From an uncultured Muribaculaceae bacterium (GTDB taxonomy: Bacteria > Bacteroidota > Bacteroidia > Bacteroidales > Muribaculaceae), in NCBI GenBank assembly GCA_910585755.1, contig CAJUFH010000009.1, forward strand, positions 1-64,000: DNA of 64,000 bases, written 5' to 3'. How positions within the stretch are numbered: position 1 is the stretch's first letter; each line of letters starts with the position of its first letter. The position numbers and the translations under genes are program-made. Under the pieces are notes generated by a model. That model had not been told where the DNA came from and did not search any database. It worked only from the letters and a program-made list of their open reading frames with translations. Below, piece after piece: positions 25,826 to 34,363 of the stretch.

Positions 25826-27409
25826 TTATTTGACGCCGTCGGGCCAGGGGAAGGGGGCGCCGACCTGGGTGCCGGATTTCGGGGAGGGGCGCTGGGCGTC
25901 GCAGCCGCGGAGGAACTCGCCGAGCTCGCGGCTCAGCTCTTCGACCTTTTCGGGCATCTCGGCCGCGAGGTCGCGGGTCTCGGCGATGTCGTCGGCGACG
26001 TTGAAGAGTTCGCGGGTGCCGTCCGTGTACCAGTAGACGAGCTTGTAGTCCCCTTGGCGCACGGCGCATGTCTGGCCGAGGCCGAGGCGGCGCTTCTCCT
26101 GCGGGCTGACGCAGTTAGTCCAGTTCTGCGGGGTATTCCAGAAGAGGGGGCGTTGGTTCCAGGCGCTGTCAGCCGTGCCTTTCAGAAGGGGGACGAAGCT
26201 CTTGCCGTCGACTTTCTGCACAGTCTCGTAGTCGTTGACCCCGGCCATTTCGAGAATCGTCGGGAAGAAGTCCTCGATAATGAGGTAGTCGTCGCAGGAG
26301 GTGCCGGGTTTTGTGACCCCGTTCCAGTAGACCATCATCGGCTCGCGGACGCCACCCTCGTAGACGGAGCCTTTGCCGCTTCGCAGGGGGAAGTTGCATC
26401 GCGTTCCGGCCCCGTCGGGCATCTGTCCGCGCGCTTCGCAGTCGAGGCCTCCGTTGTCGCTCATAAATATGACGATAGTGTTGTCAGCCAGCTTGTTCTT
26501 TTCGAGATAGTCGAGAATGTCGCCGAGGCTCTTGTCCATGCCTTCGATGAGCGCGGCATATTTGCTTTCCTTGCCGTCGAGGGTCTCGTAGTTGTCGATA
26601 AAGCGGTTGTCGGCTACAAAGGGGACATGGACAGCGTAGTGCGACATATAGAGATAGAAAGGCTTGCCGCTGTCGTGTGACTTGTCAAGTTCTTTCAGCG
26701 CTTCGAGGGTGAGGGCCTCGGTAAGAAACACGTCCTTGCCCCAGTATTGTTCAAGCCCCGGGGTCGCGAACTTGCTCGCAGGGGTGCCGTCGGGGTTGTG
26801 GCCGTAGCGGTTCTGTCCGAGATAGCCGCCGTTGGCGGGTCCCCCGGCGGGACCTCCGGCGATGTTCACGTCGAAGCCCATCGTCAGCGGGTCGGCCGAC
26901 GGGGTGTCAATGGCTCCGAAATGCGCTTTGCCGACATGGATGGTGTGGTAGCCGTTCTGACGGAGGATTTCGGGGAAGGGGGTGCAGTAGGTCGTATTGT
27001 TTATTGTGTCGACGGGCTGGATGCCGTTGCAGTTCCAATCGGGAATCTCGACGTCGGGAAGCGGATGGTCGGTCTTGCGGTCCTTTTCGAGCGTCCAGTT
27101 CGTGACCCTGTGGCGCGCCTGGTTCATGCCGGTCATAAGGCTGGCGCGTGAAGGGGAGGAAATCGCGCAGGCGTATGCCTGGGTGAACTTCACGCCCATG
27201 GCCGCGAGGCGTTCCATGTTGGGGGTGCGGTATCTCTCGTTTAGCGGAGTGCGTTCCTTATAGAAAGGAACAGAAGTGTCCTGCCAGCCCATATCGTCGA
27301 CCATGAATAACACGATGTTGGGGCGCTGGGGAGCTGTTTCGGCAGCCCCGACAGAAAGGACTGAGGCCACGGCCGCAGTCGTGGCTGAGATGAACTTTTG
27401 GGTTTTCAT
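25826..27409 (-). CDS. Secreted arylsulfatase-family protein (Ser-type)
   Basis: A 527-residue sulfatase with a signal peptide (to about residue 25). Metal and substrate motifs are NIVLFMVDDMG near residue 31 and the formylglycine motif SSPSR at 84-88, preceding ASLMTG; Ser84 would be converted to formylglycine by an anaerobic sulfatase-maturating enzyme. Later hallmarks are HVGKAHFG, FMSDNGG and FPLRSGKGSVYEGGVREP. It removes sulfate esters, probably from host or dietary glycans, though the substrate cannot be told from sequence. The 3' end is 6 bases from the convergent GH43 stop. Confidence 0.92.
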   Translation of the reverse strand: MKTQKFISATTAAVASVLSVGAAETAPQRPNIVLFMVDDMGWQDTSVPFYKERTPLNERYRTPNMERLAAMGVKFTQAYACAISSPSRASLMTGMNQARHRVTNWTLEKDRKTDHPLPDVEIPDWNCNGIQPVDTINNTTYCTPFPEILRQNGYHTIHVGKAHFGAIDTPSADPLTMGFDVNIAGGPAGGPANGGYLGQNRYGHNPDGTPASKFATPGLEQYWGKDVFLTEALTLEALKELDKSHDSGKPFYLYMSHYAVHVPFVADNRFIDNYETLDGKESKYAALIEGMDKSLGDILDYLEKNKLADNTIVIFMSDNGGLDCEARGQMPDGAGTRCNFPLRSGKGSVYEGGVREPMMVYWNGVTKPGTSCDDYLIIEDFFPTILEMAGVNDYETVQKVDGKSFVPLLKGTADSAWNQRPLFWNTPQNWTNCVSPQEKRRLGLGQTCAVRQGDYKLVYWYTDGTRELFNVADDIAETRDLAAEMPEKVEELSRELGEFLRGCDAQRPSPKSGTQVGAPFPWPDGVK

Positions 27410-27448
27410 TTGATGGTTACCTGAATTTGGTATTTTTGGTTAGTATCG

Positions 27449-27486
27449 CGAAGTTAAGAAAAAGTCGCGGATTTTAATTACTTTTG
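27449..27486. promoter_or_regulatory. Divergent promoters: sulfatase / glycosyltransferase
   Basis: On the minus strand TAACTTCG (27449-27456) faces the sulfatase; on the plus strand TACTTTTG (27479-27486) is an exact -7 box 25 bases before the glycosyltransferase ATG. The 102-base gap holds nothing else evident. Confidence 0.55.
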
Positions 27487-27511
27487 TGGTCGCAAACCAA
27501 TCACAGACGCA

Positions 27512-28510
27512 ATGTTTTTCTCCGTAATAGTGCCTGTCTACAACCGCGAGGACGAGGTGCGCGAGCTGCTGGAAAGTCTCTCGCGCCAGACGCTGCATAA
27601 TTTTGAAGTGGTGATTACCGAGGACGGGTCGTCGCGTCCCTGCGGGCATGTCGTCGAGGAATATGCCGCCAAGGGGCTTGATGTCAAATATTTCTTTAAG
27701 GAGAACGAGGGGAGGTCCATAGCCCGCAACCATTCGATGGAGCGGGCGAGGGGGGACTATTTCGTGTTCTTCGATTCGGACTGCGTTGTCCCGGCCGATT
27801 ATTTCGAGAAGCTCGAGAAGATGCTCGCCGAAAAGCCGCTTGACTGTTTCGGCGGACCGGATGCGGCCGACGAGTCGTTTACCACTACGCAGAAAGCGAT
27901 CAACCATGCGATGACCTCCTTCCTTACCACCGGGGGAATCCGCGGGGGAAAGGTCAGTCTGGAGAAGTTTACCCCGCGCACTTTCAATATGGGATATTCA
28001 CGCCGCGTATGGGAGAAAGTCGGCGGTTTCCGCGAGATGTTCTCCGAGGATATAGACATGAGCACCCGCATACGTCTCGCCGGATTCACAATCGGGCTTT
28101 ATCCCGACCTCCCGGTCTATCACAAGCGGAGGGTCGATTTCCGTAAATTCTTCCGCCAGGTCTACGTGTTCGGGATGTCGCGCATAACCCTGAAGCTGCT
28201 CTATCCGGATTCTCTCAAAGCGGTTCATTGTCTCCCGGCGCTGTTTGTCGTCGGAGTGGCTGCGATGGTCGCGATGGCGATAGCTGTCAGCCCGTGGTGG
28301 CTCTTGCCGTTGGGTGTCTATCTGCTGGCGATTTTTATCGCCGCGCTTGTTTCGACTCGTTCTGTTGTGATTGCGGCAAAAGCGGTTCCCGCCTCCGTCA
28401 TCCAGCTCGGAGGGTACGGCTGCGGATTCCTTAAGGCGTGGTTCGTGAAAATCCTTCTCGGCCGCGGCCGCGACGAGGCGGAGGAGGTGGCGCTCCGCAA
28501 AGGCAAATGA
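27512..28510 (+). CDS. Glycosyltransferase family 2 membrane protein
   Basis: A 332-residue GT-A enzyme anchored by C-terminal membrane helices. The nucleotide-sugar start VIVPVYNREDEV (residues 5-16), the metal-binding DSD in FFDSDCVVP (near 90) and the catalytic-region SEDIDMSTRIRLAG (near 178) are clear. Two hydrophobic segments at about 240-300 would place it in the inner membrane. The donor and acceptor cannot be predicted. radC follows 28 bases later. Confidence 0.88.
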   Translation: MFFSVIVPVYNREDEVRELLESLSRQTLHNFEVVITEDGSSRPCGHVVEEYAAKGLDVKYFFKENEGRSIARNHSMERARGDYFVFFDSDCVVPADYFEKLEKMLAEKPLDCFGGPDAADESFTTTQKAINHAMTSFLTTGGIRGGKVSLEKFTPRTFNMGYSRRVWEKVGGFREMFSEDIDMSTRIRLAGFTIGLYPDLPVYHKRRVDFRKFFRQVYVFGMSRITLKLLYPDSLKAVHCLPALFVVGVAAMVAMAIAVSPWWLLPLGVYLLAIFIAALVSTRSVVIAAKAVPASVIQLGGYGCGFLKAWFVKILLGRGRDEAEEVALRKGK

Positions 28511-28538
28511 ATTATATAACCGGTTATTGCTAAGTTAA

Positions 28539-29288
28539 ATGTCTGACGTAAACCTGCTTGAAGGAAGCGGAGTGGCCGAAGAGGAGTTCTTCCTGCCTGA
28601 GAGTTCCCCGATGATGAGAGACCTCGCGGAGGATGAGAAGCCCCGCGAGAAAGCGATGCGCCTCGGCATAGACGCTCTTACCGATGTCGAGGTGCTCGCT
28701 CTGCTGCTCGGTTCGGGCGTGCCGGGGAAATCGGTGCTCGACCTGGCACGCGAGATTCTGCGCGACAACGACAACAAGCTGCGCCACCTGGCGAAGCGCT
28801 CCATACCCGAACTCGTCAAGCGCTACAAGGGGATGGGTCCGGCGAAAGCCACGCTGCTTGTCGCGGCGATGTCGTTCGGGGCGCGCTGCCAGGATGACCT
28901 CGGTGTCAAAGACCCGCAAATCGCGTCGAGCCGCGACGTTTACGCCTATATGCGCCACCGCCTCGAGCGCCTGAACTACGAGGAGTTCTGGGTGCTTCAC
29001 CTCAGCCGCGCTAACCGGGTTCAGTTTGCCGAGCGCGTCAGCAAAGGGGGAGTGGCGCAGACGGCTGTCGATGTGCGCCTGATCGCTAAAAGCGCCATTG
29101 ACCATATTAGTTCCGGCCTTATCCTGGTACATAACCACCCGTCGGGAAATCTCCGCCCTTCACCTCAGGACGACGCGCTTACGCGACGCATTGCCGAGAC
29201 TGCCAAAATCATAGATGTCGTTGTCCAGGACCATATCATCATCGGCCCTTCGGGGTACTACTCCTATCGCGACGAAGGCAAACTCTGA
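28539..29288 (+). CDS. radC: RadC family JAB-domain protein
   Basis: A 249-residue protein with an N-terminal helix-hairpin-helix-like region (LGIDALTDVEVLALLLGSG; later YKGMGPAKATLLVAA) and a C-terminal JAB/MPN+ domain. The zinc site is HNHPSG with the later Asp in SPQDD, so the metalloprotease-like centre is intact. It was once named a DNA repair protein, but its actual role is unsettled. A REP-like element begins on its stop codon. Confidence 0.93.
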   Translation: MSDVNLLEGSGVAEEEFFLPESSPMMRDLAEDEKPREKAMRLGIDALTDVEVLALLLGSGVPGKSVLDLAREILRDNDNKLRHLAKRSIPELVKRYKGMGPAKATLLVAAMSFGARCQDDLGVKDPQIASSRDVYAYMRHRLERLNYEEFWVLHLSRANRVQFAERVSKGGVAQTAVDVRLIAKSAIDHISSGLILVHNHPSGNLRPSPQDDALTRRIAETAKIIDVVVQDHIIIGPSGYYSYRDEGKL

Positions 29289-29343
29289 GGGCGCTGTGAT
29301 AACGGCCCATCTGGGCCGTTCTGACAACGCCCTCCCATCCGGG
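29286..29343. repeat. REP-like intergenic element, copy B (compact)
   Basis: It begins on the radC stop (TGAGGGCG). An inner perfect 8-bp hairpin AACGGCCC-ATCT-GGGCCGTT is nested inside an outer 7-bp stem GAGGGCG/CGCCCTC, followed by CCATCCGGGTG. It matches copy A (10762-10924) in its end motifs and centre word CATCTGGG. It lies in the convergent gap between radC and the leftward secreted protein, where it could also act as a terminator. Confidence 0.6.
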
Positions 29344-29368
29344 TGCCAATAAAGCCTGGATAGAGGGA

Positions 29369-31399
29369 TTATTTGCGGATGACGCGGGCTGTCGCGCCGC
29401 GGCGCTCGATGAAAATTCCGTTGGCGGGGGAGGCTACGCGTATGCCTTGCAGGTTGTAGTATTCGGCGGGGACGTTCTCTGAATCGGTTATGGTTTCGGC
29501 CACACTTGTTTCGGGGAGGTAAATCGAGAGGGAGCCATCGGAAGCGCCGTTGACCGAGAGGGTCCCGGGAGAGAAGGATATGACTCCGTCGGACATCTTT
29601 CCAGCGGTATGGTCGTATTCACCGGTATCGCGCTCGCGGTTATCCCACATTTGGGCGAACATGGCGTTATAGGTCGGTTCCATATATACGGGGCTTCCTC
29701 CCGTTTCCAGGCCGGTGGCAACTGTCAGTCGGGTTGCCACGCCACCCATCGCTATGTCGGCCATTGTCACGAGCGCGGGGTCGGTCGCGTCAATGAATAG
29801 CTGAGAACCGCTGTCTGGGTGGGTGATACCGTTGACCTGTTCAGTCAGGCGGGCGAATGGTGCTTCGATACGGTAGTAACCTTTGAGGTCGGGACATTCA
29901 TAAATGTCGGCTTGGGAATAATATGTGCCTTCGAGTCCGAGTTGTTTAGAGACGAGGTTATCTTCAATCGTGCATTTTCCGAGATGGTTCCAGCGGTCGA
30001 GTTTCATATTTCTCGCGAGCGCGCCGGCGTTTGCCCCCATATGGTGCTTCCCTGCCGCGTCTTTCGGAACTATAATGAAGAAATAGCGGCCCGAGCCTGC
30101 GGAGAAGTCTTTGGGGGAGATTGTCATTCCCTCGGAGGCGGGATATTCACGGATTTCAAGGCCCGCTTCCTTGTTCGCGATTCTGTCATAAACGTGCTCG
30201 AAGAAATATCTTTCGGCATTCCGCTCTTTTTCCCTGACGAGAGCGCAGTCGAACGAAGCGATATTAGGGCTTATGTTTTCAAGCTTATAGTTGAGGAGGC
30301 GACCCTCCTCGGTAATCTTCGAGAGGTCGAAGCCATAATCGACATAACCCGGCATTTCGAGTACGATGTCGTCTACGTTATCTGAGCTTTCAATCCAGGA
30401 GTGGTCTATGTAGACCGAATTATGGGGCATAACAATCTTGTTGTCAAAGAATTTCCCCCACTCCCAGGCGTAAAACCTGTCGATGTCGTCGCGGGAGTAT
30501 TTGTCCCAGCCAGCGAGGTTGTGTGTGCCGGAAAAAATCATGCCTGACCATTCGAGCCAAAGTCCCGACTGGCTGTAAGGAATCTCTACCCGCGACGGGT
30601 CTGACGCGTCGAAAACGAGGTAATAGTCATCCCCCTGGAGTGAGGGGAAATAAGCCATAACCGGGTTGCGGTCGATATATTGCAGGTTTTCGTGGTTCGG
30701 ATGGGACTGCCCGAACGGGTTCTTGACGCGGAATACGGCGTTATTGTCGGCCCTTGCCTCGATTTCAACCTCGTAACTGTATGCGTTTTTGGTCGCGTCG
30801 CCGCCGGTTGCCGTTCTGTCGGCAACCCTGCTGACGTTCTCTATCATACGGCCTTTCCCAAGGGGGATCCATTCGGCTTCACCCTGATAGTTGCTGTGGA
30901 TGTATATGTATTCGGGGCCTCGCAGGAGCTGGTTTTGCGCGTCGAAGGTCGCGTAGACGATTTTGTAGCGGTAAGGTTTCTCGAAATCAACGAGAAAGGC
31001 CTTGTCGTCGCGGGAGAATGTCCGCGTGCGGTTTTCGAAGCCGTCGCCGAAAAGGAGCTGATGGGTTGACGGCCAGAGGATTTCTTCCTCGTATGACAGC
31101 ACAGCGACGCGGATCGAGGCTGTTTTCTCGTCGAGATTCAGCCCGACCTGTCCCTGCCGGGTTGTGGAGCCGTAGACGAACTGAACGGAGAGAACCGGTT
31201 CTGTCTCGTTGCCTTCTGTCATAAGAGCCCGAGGTGCCATCGGACGGCTTTCAACCGCTCCCGGGAGGGCGGGGATGCCACCGGGAAGCGAGATGGGGGA
31301 GGACGCTGTCAGTTGGTCAAACGAACGGTCATCGTAATTGTCGGCGGCAACGCCGAGGCTTCCGAGAAGCAATGAGAGAAAAACGGTTGTGTTTTTCAT
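29369..31399 (-). CDS. Large secreted protein with Bacteroidales C-terminal tail
   Basis: A 676-residue exported protein with a signal peptide (MKNTTVFLSLLLGSLGVAA). I recognise no enzyme family. The body is rich in aromatic and beta-prone segments. The C-terminus has EYYNLQGIRVASPANGIFIE followed by a basic end, the short tail seen on many Bacteroidales secreted proteins and related in style to type IX sorting tails. A Gly/Ser linker precedes it. It has a very good promoter of its own. Confidence 0.7.
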   Translation of the reverse strand: MKNTTVFLSLLLGSLGVAADNYDDRSFDQLTASSPISLPGGIPALPGAVESRPMAPRALMTEGNETEPVLSVQFVYGSTTRQGQVGLNLDEKTASIRVAVLSYEEEILWPSTHQLLFGDGFENRTRTFSRDDKAFLVDFEKPYRYKIVYATFDAQNQLLRGPEYIYIHSNYQGEAEWIPLGKGRMIENVSRVADRTATGGDATKNAYSYEVEIEARADNNAVFRVKNPFGQSHPNHENLQYIDRNPVMAYFPSLQGDDYYLVFDASDPSRVEIPYSQSGLWLEWSGMIFSGTHNLAGWDKYSRDDIDRFYAWEWGKFFDNKIVMPHNSVYIDHSWIESSDNVDDIVLEMPGYVDYGFDLSKITEEGRLLNYKLENISPNIASFDCALVREKERNAERYFFEHVYDRIANKEAGLEIREYPASEGMTISPKDFSAGSGRYFFIIVPKDAAGKHHMGANAGALARNMKLDRWNHLGKCTIEDNLVSKQLGLEGTYYSQADIYECPDLKGYYRIEAPFARLTEQVNGITHPDSGSQLFIDATDPALVTMADIAMGGVATRLTVATGLETGGSPVYMEPTYNAMFAQMWDNRERDTGEYDHTAGKMSDGVISFSPGTLSVNGASDGSLSIYLPETSVAETITDSENVPAEYYNLQGIRVASPANGIFIERRGATARVIRK

Positions 31400-31449
31400 A
31401 GCACTGTTTTTTGATTAGTATGAAAGAAGTTTAAAAGAAAAAGAAAAGC

Positions 31450-31482
31450 CTGTTTTTTGATTCCCGAAGGAATCGTAAACAG
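31450..31482 (-). terminator. Hairpin with UUCG loop after buk / in leader of secreted protein
   Basis: On the minus strand GATTCC-TTCG-GGAATC sits inside an outer CTGTTT/AAACAG stem and is followed by a T-rich run. It fits an intrinsic terminator for ptb-buk. However, the promoter of the secreted protein (31503-31533) lies upstream of it, so that transcript also contains the hairpin near its 5' end. Confidence 0.6.
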
Positions 31483-31502
31483 ACTTTAATAGTCCGACAC
31501 CG

Positions 31503-31533
31503 CAAAATTACGCAAATAATTGGTAATTGCAAA
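31503..31533 (-). promoter_or_regulatory. Promoter of the large secreted protein
   Basis: On the minus strand TTTG (31530-31533), 19 bases, TAATTTTG (31503-31510): an exact match to the Bacteroidota promoter. The start site would be near 31496, giving a leader of about 97 bases. Confidence 0.7.
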
Positions 31534-31581
31534 TAAATCTGATATTTGCTGATGCCGATATGTATGGGGCAGATGTCCCGG

Positions 31582-32706
31582 TTAGTTCAGTTGGGGCTCA
31601 GGGGCGAGGCAGGAGTCCTTTTTTTTTGTGTAGACGCGGACGGGCTGGTCGCCGTTGAGGGCGTCGAGGGCGTTGTTGGCCAGGGCTTTCAGCTCGTCTT
31701 CGCCGGGATAGACGCGGACGGGGGCGAGATACTCGACGCGTTCTACGATGCGGGGCACGACGTATTTCGAGTGGGCGATACCTCCCGTGAGGAGTATGGC
31801 GTCGACTTTGCCGAACAGGGGCGCTCCCTGGGCGGCGATCGCTTTGGCTACCTGGTAGCACATCGCGTCGAGGACGAGGCGGGCGTGCTCGTCGCCGTTG
31901 GCGATGCGCTCTTCGATTTCGGGGACGGAGACCGTCCCGAGGTGGATAGCCAGTCCGGCTTTGCCGGAAATGCGCTTTTTAAGCTGTTCGCTGGTATAGC
32001 GGCCCGAGTAGCAGAGGTCGATCAGCGCCCCGGTGGGGAGGGTTCCGGCGCGTTCGGGTGAGAATGGGCCTTCGCCGTCGAAGGCGTTGTTGACGTCGAT
32101 GCAGACCCCGTGGTCGTGCGCTCCGACGGAGATTCCGCCTCCGAGGTGGCATATTATAAGGTTGAGGTCCTCGTATTTCACCCGTTTGCCGGTCTCGGAG
32201 GAAAGCTCGGCGGCGAAGCGGCGGCCTATGGCGCGCTGGTTGAGTGCGTGCCAGGTTGTTATGCGTGGCATTATGGGGGAGCCGGTTATGCGGGCGATGT
32301 CGGGCATCTCGTCAACGATTCCGGGGTCGGCGATATAGGCCTTGCATCCGGGGAGCTCATCGGCGAGGTCGCGGGCGATGAGGCATCCGAGGTTGCAGGC
32401 GTGGTCGCGGTGGGGATGGGTCATCTCGTCGACCATGGCGTCGTTGACCTCGTAGATTCCGGCGGGGATGGGGCGCAGGAGCCCTCCGCGACCGATAATC
32501 GCGTCGAACTCAAAGGGGATTCCGTGCTCGGCGAGGGTGTTGAACACCAGGTCGCGGCGGAATTCCTTTTGGTCGATCACGCGGGGGAACCGGCTAAGCT
32601 CCTCTACGGAGTGGCGGATTGTATGCTCAAGCGTAGGTTTTTCGTCTTCGTATACAGCGATTTTGGTTGAGGTTGATCCGGGGTTTATGGCGAGGATTTT
32701 CTTCAT
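31582..32706 (-). CDS. buk: Butyrate kinase
   Basis: It converts butyryl phosphate and ADP to butyrate and ATP, or acts on branched-chain analogues. The 374-residue protein starts with the acetokinase-family phosphate loop ILAINPGSTSTKIAVYE and has LICHLGGGISVGAHDHG near residue 190 and ILLTGGIAHSKYV near 298. It is slightly longer than typical (about 355) through a polar C-terminal tail. It is second gene of a ptb-buk operon, a substrate-level phosphorylation route. Confidence 0.95.
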   Translation of the reverse strand: MKKILAINPGSTSTKIAVYEDEKPTLEHTIRHSVEELSRFPRVIDQKEFRRDLVFNTLAEHGIPFEFDAIIGRGGLLRPIPAGIYEVNDAMVDEMTHPHRDHACNLGCLIARDLADELPGCKAYIADPGIVDEMPDIARITGSPIMPRITTWHALNQRAIGRRFAAELSSETGKRVKYEDLNLIICHLGGGISVGAHDHGVCIDVNNAFDGEGPFSPERAGTLPTGALIDLCYSGRYTSEQLKKRISGKAGLAIHLGTVSVPEIEERIANGDEHARLVLDAMCYQVAKAIAAQGAPLFGKVDAILLTGGIAHSKYVVPRIVERVEYLAPVRVYPGEDELKALANNALDALNGDQPVRVYTKKKDSCLAPEPQLN

Positions 32707-32789
32707 CTTTCTTCGGGGTTTTGAAAACGTTTGTTGTCAGGGGTATATACTTAAACGCGGCTATGCGTGTTCCGCTGGAGCGGAAAACA

Positions 32790-33695
32790 TCAAGCTCCGA
32801 GGACGGCCATCGCCAGGGAGTAGAATTTCGACAGCCCGGTATCGGCGCGGGAGGTTAGCACTACGGGGCATTTCGGGCCGAGCAACATTCCTGCCACTTC
32901 GGCGTGGCCGAAGTAGGTAATTGTCTTATAGAATGTGTTGGCCGATTCGATGTTCGGGAAAATCAGGAGGTCGGCTTCTCCGGCGACCTCGGACTCGAGG
33001 TGTTTCACCTGGGCGGAATGGTGGTCGCAGGCGGTCTTGACATCCATCGGGCCGGCGAGTGCCGCGTTTCCGAAGGCTCCTTCCGCGGCCATCCCGACGA
33101 GGGTCTGCGCGTCAACGGAGTTGGGAAACTTCGGGTTGACCTTCTCCGTGAAATGAATCAGGGCGACTTTCGGGCGGTCGATTCCGAAATGGCGGAGCAT
33201 CGCGAGGTCGAGCGAGATTACGCGCTCTTTCTGCTCCAGGGTGGGATAGGGGATTACGGCCACGTCGGAGAAGAAGAGGAGGCGGTTCATACCAGGGACC
33301 TGAGCGGCAGTCATATGGGTCAGGAGTGAGCCTTGGGGCAGGATGCCGGTCTCCTTGTTGAGAATCGCGCGCAGGAAGTTATCCGTGTTGATGATACCCT
33401 TCATCAGGGCGCCGGCGCGCCCCTCGCGGGCGAGCTCTACAGCGCGGCGGGCGGCGGTGTCGGAGTCCTTTTCATCGATGATTTCTATTCTGTCGGCGAA
33501 CTCCTCGACGAATCGCACACCTTTCAGCTTGCCGCTGTCACCAACGAGGATGAAGTCGGCTATGTTTTCTCGGAGAGCTCTCTCGACGGCGTACTGTGTT
33601 TCGGGGTCGTCGGCGCAGACGACAGCGATTTTCTTGCGGTCGGCACGGGCGCTGAGGTGCGCGGTCAGCTCTTGGAAATTTCTGATTTGCTCCAT
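32790..33695 (-). CDS. ptb: Phosphate butyryltransferase (phosphate acyltransferase family)
   Basis: It converts butyryl-CoA and phosphate to butyryl phosphate and CoA. The 301-residue protein matches the phosphate acetyl/butyryltransferase family: KKIAVVCADDPET near residue 21, ALMKGIINTDNFLRAIL near 97 and MTAAQVPGMNRLLFFSDVAV near 126. Start ATG 33695 was chosen because family sequence begins at MEQIRNFQEL. It precedes buk by 83 bases, with a small hairpin (32770-32785) between. Substrate range (butyrate or branched acids) is not fixed by sequence. Confidence 0.9.
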   Translation of the reverse strand: MEQIRNFQELTAHLSARADRKKIAVVCADDPETQYAVERALRENIADFILVGDSGKLKGVRFVEEFADRIEIIDEKDSDTAARRAVELAREGRAGALMKGIINTDNFLRAILNKETGILPQGSLLTHMTAAQVPGMNRLLFFSDVAVIPYPTLEQKERVISLDLAMLRHFGIDRPKVALIHFTEKVNPKFPNSVDAQTLVGMAAEGAFGNAALAGPMDVKTACDHHSAQVKHLESEVAGEADLLIFPNIESANTFYKTITYFGHAEVAGMLLGPKCPVVLTSRADTGLSKFYSLAMAVLGA

Positions 33696-33995
33696 GGTAA
33701 AGGGTATGCTTGACGGATTTTCTGCAAATATCAGCAAAAAAATGCACATATACGCATAATCAGTGCAAAAAAATAGTTAACAGGGCTTATTTTTTATGCG
33801 AATAACGCCGTCAAAAAACGTAATTTATTATGTGTTTTAAAACATACTTATAAAATCTGTAAGCTGATGTTTGTTGTATGCGGTGAATATCAATCGAAAC
33901 GGGTCGCTGAGGCTGCACAAACAGCGGTAAAATGCGCGGATTCTTAAAAAGTCTTATTAGCGCCATAAAACAGCGTTTCGGCCAAAATAATGCGA
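33696..33995 (-). other. AT-rich leader region of ptb, no gene seen
   Basis: About 300 AT-rich bases between the ptb start and the terminator of the upstream small RNA. A weak -7-like box (GATATTTG on the minus strand, near 33724-33731) could drive ptb. No open frame longer than about 20 codons with a family match was seen. Alternatively, read-through from the promoter at 34171 could give ptb a long leader. Confidence 0.4.
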
Positions 33996-34164
33996 CAAAA
34001 AACCGGAGATACCAACCAATGGCGTCTCCGGCGGGAATATTAAATCAGATGAAGAGAATTCCCAAAGTATGCTTAAAATTTGGTTTTACTGAAAGGTAAT
34101 ATGTAAAATGTGTAATACAACTGATTGATTAGTTCTGGCACTATTGCCATTGTTTCTCTTTGTT
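33996..34164 (-). ncRNA. Candidate small RNA or leader unit
   Basis: A self-contained leftward transcription unit of about 170 bases. It has an exact promoter just upstream (34171-34201) and an intrinsic terminator at its end: CCGGAGA/TCTCCGG stem at 34003-34031 followed by six T on the minus strand. It includes a 25-codon frame near its 5' end. The 5' and 3' ends do not pair, so it is not a 6S RNA. It may be an independent small RNA, a small-protein gene, or an attenuated leader for ptb-buk. Confidence 0.55.
34073..34150 (-). CDS. Possible 25-residue small protein or leader peptide
   Basis: ATG at 34150 (minus strand), preceded by the purine-rich AAAGAGAAACA, opens a frame of 25 codons ending TAA at 34073. 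The peptide begins MAIVPELINQLYY and ends PFSKTKF, with a hydrophobic aromatic middle. It lies fully inside the predicted small transcript, about 15 bases from the predicted 5' end. Translation is not shown; it could be chance. Confidence 0.3.
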   Translation of the reverse strand: MAIVPELINQLYYTFYILPFSKTKF

Positions 34165-34170
34165 ATGTTG

Positions 34171-34201
34171 CAAAGTTAACGAAAAAATCGTTAATTCCAA
34201 A
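34171..34201 (-). promoter_or_regulatory. Exact promoter of the small RNA unit
   Basis: On the minus strand TTTG (34198-34201), 19 bases, TAACTTTG (34171-34178). Both boxes and the spacing are exact, among the best promoters in the window. Confidence 0.7.
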
Positions 34202-34303
34202 CATTTCGTCAATAATTTTTCAAAAACGCTGAATTTTTGGGAAAACGGGTCTTTTGACGCACTCTTGTCGCATTTATCCGGTTATTCGGAGCGTCGATAG
34301 GCA

Positions 34304-34341
34304 AAAGGCGCCGCGTCATAACGATTTGACGCGGCGCCTTT
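34304..34341. terminator. Terminator of htpG
   Basis: A perfect 15-bp stem (34304-34318 with 34327-34341), core GGCGCCGCGTCA, with an 8-base loop and T runs on both sides. It serves htpG on the minus strand. The sequence between it and the htpG stop (TCCTCCATCCGGATAC on the minus strand) resembles that after the DUF4332 gene. Confidence 0.88.
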
Positions 34342-34363
34342 CGTATCCGGATGGAGGATTGGG

